Both the position numbers and the translations under genes were made by a program. Below the pieces are notes generated by a model. It was not told the DNA's origin, searched no databases, and saw only the letters and a list, made by a program, of their open reading frames with translations. DNA of 64,000 nucleotides, taken from Streptomyces cellulosae. GTDB taxonomy: Bacteria > Actinomycetota > Actinomycetes > Streptomycetales > Streptomycetaceae. Every line of letters begins with the position of its first letter. The first letter of the stretch is position 1. The DNA lies in contig NZ_JOEV01000030.1 in the NCBI RefSeq assembly GCF_000721105.1, forward strand, positions 92,905 through 156,904, written 5' to 3'. Shown here in pieces: positions 57,001-63,837 of this stretch.

Positions 57001-60000
57001 CGGATGAACCTGCCGCCCGGTCGGATGAACCTGCCGCCCGGTCAGGTGAACCCGCCCTCCGGTCAGGTGAACCCGCCCTCCGGTCAGGTGAACCCGCCCT
57101 CCGGTCAGGTGAACCCGCCCTCCGGTCAGGCGAACCCGCCCTCCGGTCAGACCGCCCCGCCCCCCGGCCCGCTGACGCTGACCCCGGCGCCCGCCCCAGC
57201 CCCCGTAGCGCAACGGCTCTCCTCCATCGAGGCGGACCAGCTCCTCGACGGCACGCGCCCGCTGCCGAGGACGGACTCGGCCGACCAGCGGCTCACCCGG
57301 AAGCTGCTGAGCGCCCCGCACGTGGTGCTCAGCACCGAGGGTGGCCGGCAGCGTCAGCAGTTGGTGCAGGACACCGCCGACCGGGCCACCGGCGCGTCCT
57401 GGCATGTCGGCGCGCCCGGTGCCCCCGTACGCACCGCGCTGCGCCGGGCCATGGCGAACCTCAGTGTGGCGGGCCAACTCGGCCAGTATCTCGGCCCGTT
57501 CGGCTCCCGCGTCGCGGGACTGACCGGCGCCGGGCCGCTCCGGACCCACTACCTGAAGGCGGCGGTCCGCGGCGAGCTGCACAACGTACGCGTCAAGAGC
57601 GACCCGAAGCCGGCCAGCCTCGAGGCCACCATCGGCAACGAGCACCGTGTCGTCGGCAGCGCGAGCACCGTCTCGCACGCCACCGTTGGCCTCCAGGGCT
57701 CCGACTCGCCGCTCCAGCAGGCCCCGGGGCACCAGGCGGTGACCGGCACCTACTCGACCGCACTCCAGTACGCCTGGGGCAAGGGCCGCAGCGTCTCGCA
57801 GACCCTCACCCGGGGCCGCAACACCACCCTCACCTTCGCCGGGCGGATGTATCTGGTGGTGGCCGACGCCGCCGAGACCGTCGCGGTGCGGGACCGCTGG
57901 ACGGCCGCGATGGGCACGGTGGGCACCCGCGCCGGGACCCGGATCAGCTCCGCGGCCGGACGTCTCTCCGAGCGCCTCGGCCGCCGCCTCGCTCCGCGCC
58001 GGGCCGCCGCCGCGCTCCAGCACGTCCGCGACGCGGTGATGTTCCACCTGCCGATGCAGGACGCCATCGAGGCCGGGCTCGCCCCGGACGGCCTGGGCAC
58101 CACCACCCCGCACAACCTCGGCGGCGGCTACCGGGTGCCCGGCTTCCTGCGAGGCCGCCGCTTCCCCACCCACCCCAGCGGACAACTCGACGCGAGCCAG
58201 GCGGCGCGGCAGCTGATGGGCCGGCTGGAGAAGATCGGGGTGCCCTCGCACGACCGGGAGCAGGTTCTCCAGCGGCTCTCGCCGGATTTCCTCCGCGCCC
58301 ACCTCCACGAGCTGACCACCGACGGGATGACCCTGCCGGTCCGCTACCGCGCCTGGTCCAGCCCGCACCACCTGCCGGTCGGCGGCAGCCCCGGGCAGCT
58401 CCAGTTCAAACTGACCCCGGTCACCACCACCGTGGAGAAGCTGCGCACCAATCTGGAGCTGGAGGACTACCGCACCATCGCCCGCGACGACTCCGTCGGC
58501 ACCTCCCAGGACCGCGGCGCCGACGTGACGCTCAGCGCCGCCGAGCGCGCCGCGGCCACCGGCGGCGGCGTCCTCACCGCCAGTCCCTCGCTCCAGGGCA
58601 CCGCCGCCAAACAGCGGTCGAGCGCCCGGACGGAGACCAGCGGCAGCACGGCGATGCCGAACATCGCCACCACCCAGGCGCACGCCGAGATCGTCACCAG
58701 CTACGTGCTGACCGTCACCATGACGGACGCGACCGGCGACCCTCTCGCGCCCCGCGCCTTCGCCCCGGTCGGCAGCCTCAACGAGATCCTCCCGGCCAGC
58801 CTGCTCACCCCCGACGGTGACGGCGCCGACGGCGCGCTCACCGAGCAGGACGTGCCGGAACCCGAGCCCGCGGTGAGGATGCTGACCGCCGAGGAGGCCC
58901 GCCCGGAGAGCATCGCCGCATGGCGCACCTCCGGCACCGGCACCGGCACCGGCACCGGCACCGGCACCGGCGGCGCCACCGGCGGCCGGGACAGCGCCGA
59001 CTCGGACGTCCTCCCCTTCGACGACCGCATCGGCTCCGGCATCCTCGCGGTGGACGTCCGCGGCGCGGCCAACGTGCGGGACGCCCTCACCCTCGCCACC
59101 GCCCGCGCGGACGGCCTCGGCGACAGCGACCTCGGCAAGCGGCACACCGGCAAGGACCTCGCCGCACAGGTGCGCATGGCCCGCCTCACCCCGCTCACCG
59201 GGCTCGGCACCGCCCCCGCCCAGGCCCAGCAGGAAGCCACCACCCAGGGCGGGCTGACCGCGGGCTTCCGCGAGGCACTGGGCCCGAACGGCTCACCGCT
59301 GCCCGCCCAGTCCTCCGCCCGCCTCCTCGGCCAGTCCCACACCGCCGACTCCCGTCTCTACGCGAAGATGCACCGCCGCGGCGCCCGGCTGCTCACCGTC
59401 GAGAACAAGCCGCGCATGGAGGCCATGCAGCGGCACAAGACCTCCGACGCGCTGGAGGCCGGCATCACCGACAACGTCGAGGCCGCGGTCGGCACCTCCC
59501 CGCTGGCGGGCAACAGCAACGCGGGCGTGACCAACCCGGGCGCCACGGTCCCGATCGGCGGCGCGAACGACGCCACCGCCCTCAAAGGCACCGCCGACAC
59601 CACCCTCGGCACCCACGTCAAAGTCCTCACCGACCGCAGCATGCTCTTCGCGCTGCCGGTCAGCTGGCTGTCGGTGGCCGAGGCGGACCACCGGATCACC
59701 GACAGCCGCCCGCTGCACGCGCTCGGCAAGGCCAGGCGCGGCCCGCGCGCCGCCGAGGCCGAGACCACCGCACTGGTCTGGCTGCGCGAGGACATCGCCC
59801 GCGACTACGGCCTCCTCGACGACGCCACCTTCCCCGACGAGGTCCGCACCGCCTGGGACGACATGGCCAAGGCGCAGGGCGACCTCGCCGAGGCCGAGAA
59901 GCGCTACTACGACGCCCGGGCACGGGCCCGCGAGACCTGGCTGGACCTGACGGCGGAGGAACAGGCCGCGCTCGGCGACGACAACCCCGACCGGGCGACG

Positions 60001-63000
60001 GTCCTGCCGCGGTCCGTGGCCCAGTCCCCGGCCGTCGCCGCCTGGCAGGCCGCCCGGGAGGAGGCCCGCCTCTGGGAGCAGCGCACCGACGCCGCCGCCG
60101 CGGACCACCACCGCCTGCACCTCGCCGCCACTCGACTCACCGCCCACCACCAGGAACTGGCCTCGGTCCCGGTGCCGGACCGGCCGCAGGAGTACGCCAA
60201 GCCGGGGTGGCGCTCCGAGGCGCCCGAGCCGTACACGGTCACCGACGCCACCGACGCCGCGCCGCGCACCCTCACCTCGCCGGACGGCGCCACCGTGCGC
60301 GAGGTGCACGACATGCCGCACGACGGCGCCTCGTTCTTTCACGCGCTGCTCGCGGTCGCCCAGGACCGGGGCCGGCTGCCCCAGTTGCTCGGCACCGACC
60401 TCGCCGACCGGTTCGCGGCCGACCCTGCCGACCCGACGGTCACCGCCGAGGCCATCGGTACCACCCGTGACCGGCTCGCCTGGGCGCTGGGCGAGGACAG
60501 CAACGAGGACCTGCTCGACGCCCTCGCCCTGGACGCCGCCGACACCTTCACCCAGGACGAACTCGATCTCGCCGGGGTGGAGTTGACCCCTGCGCAGCAG
60601 GCCGAGTTCGCCGCTTTCGGCCGTCTCCCGCAGACGTTCTGGCCCACCCCCGCCCAACGGGTGGCGCTGGCCACCGCGGCCCTCTCCCGCCCGTTCACGA
60701 CCGAGCCGCGCCAGGACGGCACGGGTGGTACGGCAGGTACCGGCGGCCCGGGGGAGACGGGCGCCAAGGGGGGTACGGGCGATAGGGACGGCGACCCCGC
60801 CCCGCCCGTACGCCGCGCCGGCGACCATGGCGGCGCCGACCTGCTGCCCGCGCTCGCCGCCCGGGTCCTGGGCACCCCGCTCACCGTGGTCACCGCCCAG
60901 GGCCGGCAGCAGCTCTTCCTTCCGCACGGCACCGACCCGGCCGCCGTCCGCCCGGCCACCGACCCGGTCCTCTTCGCCGCCGAGGACTTCTTCCACGCCG
61001 CCCTCCCGCCGGGGACCCCGCCCCCGGTCGCCACCCCGCTGCCGGCCCCGGCCAACTCCGCTGCCAACAAAGGCACTTCGACGGCGGACACATCGAACGC
61101 GACCCCTTCGCGCCCCGCCTCCGGACAGCCGCGCACGCAGCAGCCCGCGCACCGCAGCCACCCCACCCCGCCCTGGATGCCGCCCGCCGACAGCACCGGC
61201 CCGCGCTACCGCCTCGACCGGAACGGCGTCCTCACCGCACCCGACGGCGCCACCTACACCCAGGGCACCCCCACCGGCCGAGGCAACGGCTTCTTCGGCG
61301 CGCTCTCCACGGCCCTGCGCCAGGCGGCCGAACGGCCCGGAGTGCACCACCGCGAGGCGGCGCGGCTGCGCACCCGCGCCGGAGCGCCCCCCGCCCAGTT
61401 GATGCGTCTGAACGGCCTCCCCGGCGACCCGGACGAGCGGGACTCCCTCTTCAGGCCCCCGCCCATGAACATCCGCCCCGGCGTCCCCACGCCGAGCACG
61501 GATGCCCGCGAGAGCCACCTGCGCCGCCACCTCACCGAGGCCCCCTGGGGCCCCGAGGCCGACCGCGCGATGGCAGAGTGGGCGGCCGCCGCCACCGGCA
61601 CCACCGTCACCCTGATCGAGGAGAACGGCACCGCCCACACCTACCCCGGTCCCCCCGCCCAAGGCGACCCCCACCTCCGGCTCCGCCGCCGCGGCGGCGA
61701 CTTCGTCCCGCTGACCCTGCGCACCCCGGCACCCGAGCCAAGCACGCAAGAGGCCAGGAGCACCCAGCGGAAGGACCCGGAGAAGACGGGCCCGGAACCC
61801 AGGAACACCGGGCGGAGGGGCCCGGAGGCGCAGGACACGACGGCAGTCGGCCCAGCGGCTGTTGACTCCACTGCGCCGGTCCCGCCCATGCCGCGCCACG
61901 CCCCACCGCCCCCGCCCGTGCCGCAACAGGACCCGGCTGCCGTCCCGTTGCCCCCGTCCCCCGCGTCATCGACCGGCAGCGACCTCCCAGGGCTCTCGGA
62001 CGAGGACGAGGCGTACGAGCTGAGCACGCTCTCCGGCGCAGGCACCTCCATGGCCACGGACACCGCGATGGACACGGACACCGCCATGGACGCGGACGCC
62101 GCCATGGACACGGGCACGGACTCGGACATCGACATGGGCCCCGACCCCGCCGCCGAGTCCGAGAGTGAGGAAGCGGCCGCACGAACCGGCCCGGAGGGCG
62201 AGTTCGCGGCCGAGTTCGCCGACCTGCTCGGTGAACCCGAGCTGCGGGCCGACGCGCTGCTGGAGGTGGTGCGGCGGCGCAACGCACGACTGGGCGGATA
62301 CCCGGACGTGGCGTTCGACAGCGCCTTCACCGTGCGAACGGGCACCGGTCTGCCCGAGGCCCTGGACCAGGCGGAGCAGGACGGCCGGCTCCAGCCCGAG
62401 GAGTACGAGGAACTGCGGGAGGCGCTCGGCCTCGGTACCGGCGGCCCGTTCACGCAGACGCGTCCCACCGGCACCTCGGAACGAGACCGCGAGGTGACGC
62501 TGCGGATGCTGGACCGAGTGGCCCGCCTGGTGAAGGAAGTCCTCAAGAAGGCGGACCGTCAGGCGGACGCGCAGGTCACCCCGCACATCGCCGTCGGCCT
62601 GCTGCCGGACGGTTCCCTGGGCATCGCCGGAAACACCGGCTCGAAGGCGCTCACCGAGGACGAAGCGGACCTGGTGGAAGAGGAGCTGCGGTGGTTCGTC
62701 ACCGGGCAGGAGCCAGGAGGTGCGCCGCGGCAACGACAGCTGGAGCAGTGGAGCAGGGACGAGGAGCGGCACCGGCAGTGGTCGCGGCAGCTGGAACAGC
62801 AGCAGCGGGACCTCGACCAGCGTGAGGAGGAGCAGGCGCGGCTGCGGGCGTGGCTGGACGAGCAGTACGAGTCCGGGGCGTGGAACGACCAGCTGCAGCA
62901 ACAGTGGGACAACCTGCCGTACGACGAGACGGCGGTCCAGGAGGAGCGGCAGCGTCTGGCGGCGGACCGGCGGCAGTGGCGGCGGGACGAGCAGTGGCTG

Positions 63001-63837
63001 GCGCGCAGGCGGCCCGGGATCGCGCGGGAAATGCGGGACCGGACGAAGCTGCGGGCCCTGGCCACCGGGTGGTACCGGCTCTACCACCCGGAGTCCCCCG
63101 AACTCGACCTGGTCAAGCGGGCGTTGGCGAACCCGAGGATCCTCAACGTCAGCGGCCGGGACGGGACGGCGGCGGCGGGATCGTACGGCTCTGAACACGG
63201 TGAGCTCACCCTGCTCGGGCACTGGGTCGAGCACTGGGAGAACAACCCCGGCAACCCGGACGACCCTCAGGTGCTCAGCCTGGGCGGGTTCAAGATGGCG
63301 TGCGCCTCCTGCGACCTCGCCTACCAGGCGGTCAACGAGCACGTCGGGAGCGGGCTCGGCCACCGGGTGCGGGCGTCGGGTACCCATGGCATGTTCTTCC
63401 CCGGCTGGCGCATGCCGCAGTGGATGCGGCAGCGGCCGCGGCTGTGGGACCACATCAGCGACAACGCGGAGAACATCGGCGCGTACCTGGACCACAACGG
63501 GGTGCTGCAGGGCGAACGAACGCAGAACGCGAACCCGCAGTACGCGGCCACGTCCTCCTCGGAGTACGAATCCGGCGAGGAGGAGCTCGACACTGATGCC
63601 GTGGCCGGCTCCCCGGCGCCGGAGACCGGAGTGGTGGGGCCGAGACTGCCCCAGAGCCCTCCCGCCGAAGGGGTGACGGAACCCGGGACGACACCCGGGC
63701 CCGAAGAGGCAGTGGTCACCGTGCCCGTCCCGAGGGGCCCGCGGGACGGTCGTCCTCGGTTCGTCGTGCGTTCCGGGTTCGATGCCCGGCGGTTCTCGTA
63801 CGGGGGTGAGCAGGTCACGGATCTCACGGTGCGGTGA
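48094..63837 (+). CDS. Giant polymorphic-toxin-like T7SS effector
   Basis: About 5247 residues from ATG 48094 (AGGACGG upstream; TTG 48070 is possible). Residues 1-240 are helical, WXG100/glycine-zipper-like, the usual T7SS delivery part. Then come Asn/Pro-rich and repeat-rich linkers; a clan CD-like peptidase region (~1350-1476; His in YFAGHGT, Cys ~1416 in LVLFSCETG), as in 'lonely Cys' proteins; an OTU-like module (~1767-1980; GGGNCLFRSLL, Cys ~1782, His in TDHYDAL); long beta-rich parts of unknown function (~2100-3900); two degenerate OTU-like modules (~4072-4309, ~4382-4542); a coiled coil (~4876-4986); and a deaminase-like region (HGE and CASC, ~4990-5115). The stop at 63835 seems premature: family-like sequence continues in another frame. 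Several steps resemble MARTX-type multi-effector toxins. Confidence 0.85.
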   Translation: MSIKPSPVVNAMIFLLTGEWMMDADEDLANDSRRPYSALSGKLDKLSSLIEKSVHDIAESMPDDLAKSYAKAMGMLIDDGGKNYLREFAEQLDKIAEGRRKTSMDIMESKWQIIAEVIRLLIEIALYLAMSFFTGGASASQIMMAKLRSRFMILTTLSHLLQRLHLAPSLTEAFAEAFTTFAVRLAMMNFAPEGRRPDGFDWDQILKDGAFGAAAGFLTSVFNDFAKNIVKSYDNNFLKNGPDLDFKNNPNLRNDFDLNLKNNNPNPNPKPHPDPTPNPNRDDIPNDRPDPTPNGNNPNLTNNSPNLTNNNPFSFRNNFRNNPDLWRNNQLLRNNADRPGALAGHYGLKGTADFLAAGSGEALAEILIKGAFDGDWSTNWSTFVGAGLSSQVEATLTDTALNTGAELRNAIDKLRNQPPTVSGGTTDSDTRDFADSPRSREGDGPGRTDGPSRPDTPGGDSPALASPPPVTQQITGQGDFTGGQTPPPYVAENPPPYVSQDPPPYSPGPLPVTAAENELWQQVYDGPAEVRAQALRDLTALRGALPPGSTEIGIRDSLHSNLSQLPEIRVVPAGNGPASQIDTDTVRRALDGFGTPVTLESPVAVDSPGTVNSPNAVTSPSTVDTPNAVNSPNAVDTPSTVNSPNAVDSPNAVDTPNAVNSPNAVNSPNAVDTPSTVDSPNAVNSPNTVDTPSTGSDPLTTILGGFGDSPTATVGPAAGAGGDSVESVAGDGPDSQADPDEVRRALDGFGTPNAADSSNTGSDPLTTTPSAFGNGPTTAVGPAAGAGGDTVGSVAGNGPNSQVDNALDGDGGEPEGSPENAVVGSPDNSVLGSPEAEVRNSPDEPAEQDDRTGPVAGQGVGGPVASHSPTTAAASGPGTGARSGGTPTAGGPSPSAAPPQGTRAPDSAAPQDSSQNTTDGTPETAQWPETPPTPEAVNSSGASSAADSTESTATPVADTAPAPPKVSTTGSYAGTGDVRGNIGVSDVKANPAPAANSAPTAAPPLTIVVSEVPPPGEGTPEAAELLDGAGTDRAVVLGPAVAPDAAGRPVRAAVELTREGPGAPVRVRPLTGPSPVVTPDGTAGADFPGADVLLPLADALGPAPAAATPAPRPATQSATTADSGPVNTPAALPKVLSGVATPVSGNGVGPVSTATATPAAAKLATLSRPWTETATDLYLESGNSNGTGGNLPGLGGGRGSGNGGTPPPLPAPPSRPDNSPEPPAAPPPPGRIVVRPSDSGSTDYDGNRRGRPEGERVVITLDGYTVPVAQLRRWVPDAAVKPQPGRAVQKLTISQSPAEDGTAHGAGRRALLGQDTFRGVRTTSARPAPEAAPAPETTTAPPAPRTVFTGPPTALPGSGTERGADYFAGHGTSRTVTLGTDDAARPTVKVSGVQLGEVLKSWAEDGDQDRPLVLFSCETGRQPEVAGLPVAQHVANRTGRPVYAPTTEVGTARDRDGHVRAVLTEGPDGPGRWRLFTPEPSGAALDALAREAGLHAGPEPADAFARARTLQQIRTLRDALGPDAEQRPENRQLLAGLAYVDGLRWLDPDTAARYGDGRMTPDLLRRMVTDWRGATGGTTTDPADGTGIGPGTDPVDGTGIGPGTDPVDGTGIGPGTDPADGTGIGPAADPATDPATGATDPAADPTPEQYSEFLRAAAALRSTAGPDTTLDALLPPPPPALPPTTLVSPEDVRGLAYAASARITWSLSSTPLPLSELALSPEDTAELARRRPDLAPVPSRPESLAEDLTLLSKGTATPGPADTVHADGLAFQRLRTPGGGNCLFRSLLDSARSQDVPPAWAARNVAGLRGLLRDRITGTELGAAADTLIPDPVYTVVDDLRLRALAGARDPDERSRITDEWNQRAQAVVTDGDADQWRRILRDSDYPRLAEVAPTPAEARRLGSGKLLAAAAERPELWSSPFADLLPEALAHTLDLDLRVVRPDPRSPWNPLVTPLHPAGRSGTLHLAYNGTDHYDALIPASAPLAPAPAPAITPSPAPAAQGQSTADPFGEWLRGMGGVTDLYAPDTETPDRGDPVPLETQLDRHRPARLLTGLDAPQLAPAPRTVTFEDGSRLPTVLISPDADPGDGAPGGRTDRTTQTSPTGLFTGPGKTTLRSPEQVAEEILGRLPKNLRAQFDEAELLRLLTEEPGAFTAPRGARFVGREKSGVGHELTVEAIPYHRWERFSDVNGSTVRLDTMRRGQAGTGGGRSVGVGRRVAGALSMGPPLNWLLKIGLSLGWTRRTDYTQGTQAYNQSEWRAWEGSHLHLDDVYYRVRVDRVTEAPKTTGPGTGPAPGSNQGSTPHNQGSTPHNQGSTPNSQGSTPNDQSNQINSPVSTPRWQRTQVHTAQFAMRDGLSWRLPDDLTVPFKGPQRAPKTLTFPDGIEPRITDTTGLHLTDPPEDVALAISDARPGSSAHRTLVSYVRPGRLLALFGRFSGPVTGPELTRGSGQHPLGHLIVERSVPHRATLVTESVKAELRDLTQTTYQNERGHVRDTRFGFQVTGGPNYTLTGPETDVRLQGGPLVRADLTTGRGHYLGTDAARKTTGRVRNHPVALYRVERTLLVRKPGEPPSAARPVRVVSLDWISTQDARRLAGWDSRTPGQAGPNPDTEPPVPWYLTREDPVHLSGQVRAEGFRPISPQNQVPGQSQVQNPNLSQVQPQPQAQAQQQNQTPQSQTQPARTQQPTQTQQPAPQDPLRVFTDAVLDTLHRSYPSLFVPPLMLRHPRLAKFWYGDGRMRTALHNDRQVREALNRPSLAQSLDDLTTTGVPVTLTEDGKVRRGHHTLILKARLTDRQFETTMSERSLRNAVIGTEVSGQGQQASSTLSGGVELGISPRDHDKVPEVGLPRQTGNVTLGARYAKTDQKATRNTVAVAHDHLMFQNGADLYSYQVELGASFEGHRRPRGWARLASVGLLGAGVFVSKVEERPLFTRGNETVGRVELAVPTAHGSDRHAPADPPPGQTAVPSGRMNLPPGRMNLPPGQVNPPSGQVNPPSGQVNPPSGQVNPPSGQANPPSGQTAPPPGPLTLTPAPAPAPVAQRLSSIEADQLLDGTRPLPRTDSADQRLTRKLLSAPHVVLSTEGGRQRQQLVQDTADRATGASWHVGAPGAPVRTALRRAMANLSVAGQLGQYLGPFGSRVAGLTGAGPLRTHYLKAAVRGELHNVRVKSDPKPASLEATIGNEHRVVGSASTVSHATVGLQGSDSPLQQAPGHQAVTGTYSTALQYAWGKGRSVSQTLTRGRNTTLTFAGRMYLVVADAAETVAVRDRWTAAMGTVGTRAGTRISSAAGRLSERLGRRLAPRRAAAALQHVRDAVMFHLPMQDAIEAGLAPDGLGTTTPHNLGGGYRVPGFLRGRRFPTHPSGQLDASQAARQLMGRLEKIGVPSHDREQVLQRLSPDFLRAHLHELTTDGMTLPVRYRAWSSPHHLPVGGSPGQLQFKLTPVTTTVEKLRTNLELEDYRTIARDDSVGTSQDRGADVTLSAAERAAATGGGVLTASPSLQGTAAKQRSSARTETSGSTAMPNIATTQAHAEIVTSYVLTVTMTDATGDPLAPRAFAPVGSLNEILPASLLTPDGDGADGALTEQDVPEPEPAVRMLTAEEARPESIAAWRTSGTGTGTGTGTGTGGATGGRDSADSDVLPFDDRIGSGILAVDVRGAANVRDALTLATARADGLGDSDLGKRHTGKDLAAQVRMARLTPLTGLGTAPAQAQQEATTQGGLTAGFREALGPNGSPLPAQSSARLLGQSHTADSRLYAKMHRRGARLLTVENKPRMEAMQRHKTSDALEAGITDNVEAAVGTSPLAGNSNAGVTNPGATVPIGGANDATALKGTADTTLGTHVKVLTDRSMLFALPVSWLSVAEADHRITDSRPLHALGKARRGPRAAEAETTALVWLREDIARDYGLLDDATFPDEVRTAWDDMAKAQGDLAEAEKRYYDARARARETWLDLTAEEQAALGDDNPDRATVLPRSVAQSPAVAAWQAAREEARLWEQRTDAAAADHHRLHLAATRLTAHHQELASVPVPDRPQEYAKPGWRSEAPEPYTVTDATDAAPRTLTSPDGATVREVHDMPHDGASFFHALLAVAQDRGRLPQLLGTDLADRFAADPADPTVTAEAIGTTRDRLAWALGEDSNEDLLDALALDAADTFTQDELDLAGVELTPAQQAEFAAFGRLPQTFWPTPAQRVALATAALSRPFTTEPRQDGTGGTAGTGGPGETGAKGGTGDRDGDPAPPVRRAGDHGGADLLPALAARVLGTPLTVVTAQGRQQLFLPHGTDPAAVRPATDPVLFAAEDFFHAALPPGTPPPVATPLPAPANSAANKGTSTADTSNATPSRPASGQPRTQQPAHRSHPTPPWMPPADSTGPRYRLDRNGVLTAPDGATYTQGTPTGRGNGFFGALSTALRQAAERPGVHHREAARLRTRAGAPPAQLMRLNGLPGDPDERDSLFRPPPMNIRPGVPTPSTDARESHLRRHLTEAPWGPEADRAMAEWAAAATGTTVTLIEENGTAHTYPGPPAQGDPHLRLRRRGGDFVPLTLRTPAPEPSTQEARSTQRKDPEKTGPEPRNTGRRGPEAQDTTAVGPAAVDSTAPVPPMPRHAPPPPPVPQQDPAAVPLPPSPASSTGSDLPGLSDEDEAYELSTLSGAGTSMATDTAMDTDTAMDADAAMDTGTDSDIDMGPDPAAESESEEAAARTGPEGEFAAEFADLLGEPELRADALLEVVRRRNARLGGYPDVAFDSAFTVRTGTGLPEALDQAEQDGRLQPEEYEELREALGLGTGGPFTQTRPTGTSERDREVTLRMLDRVARLVKEVLKKADRQADAQVTPHIAVGLLPDGSLGIAGNTGSKALTEDEADLVEEELRWFVTGQEPGGAPRQRQLEQWSRDEERHRQWSRQLEQQQRDLDQREEEQARLRAWLDEQYESGAWNDQLQQQWDNLPYDETAVQEERQRLAADRRQWRRDEQWLARRRPGIAREMRDRTKLRALATGWYRLYHPESPELDLVKRALANPRILNVSGRDGTAAAGSYGSEHGELTLLGHWVEHWENNPGNPDDPQVLSLGGFKMACASCDLAYQAVNEHVGSGLGHRVRASGTHGMFFPGWRMPQWMRQRPRLWDHISDNAENIGAYLDHNGVLQGERTQNANPQYAATSSSEYESGEEELDTDAVAGSPAPETGVVGPRLPQSPPAEGVTEPGTTPGPEEAVVTVPVPRGPRDGRPRFVVRSGFDARRFSYGGEQVTDLTVR
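49891..50178 (+). repeat. Sixteen 18-bp in-frame repeats (NSPNAV/DTPSTV)
   Basis: Exactly 16 hexapeptide units of the form [ND][ST]P[NS][AT]V. A larger ~65-residue duplication follows to ~50520 (FGxxPTxxVGPAAGAGGD... repeated twice, with RRALDGFGTP in the flanks). Confidence 0.9.
52831..52974 (+). repeat. Four 36-bp in-frame repeats (TDPVDGTGIGPG)
   Basis: Four nearly identical 12-residue units form a linker between the clan CD-like region and the OTU-like module of the giant protein. Confidence 0.9.
56971..57150 (+). repeat. 21-bp in-frame repeats (PPSGQVN)
   Basis: Eight or so heptapeptide units (PPGRMNL, PPSGQVN, PPSGQAN) make a flexible linker inside the giant protein. Confidence 0.9.

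Noticed and set aside
53932..59145. Minus-strand frame of 1737 codons inside the giant gene
   Set aside because: Low-information Gly/Ala/Arg/Val translation opposite a gene with recognisable modules.
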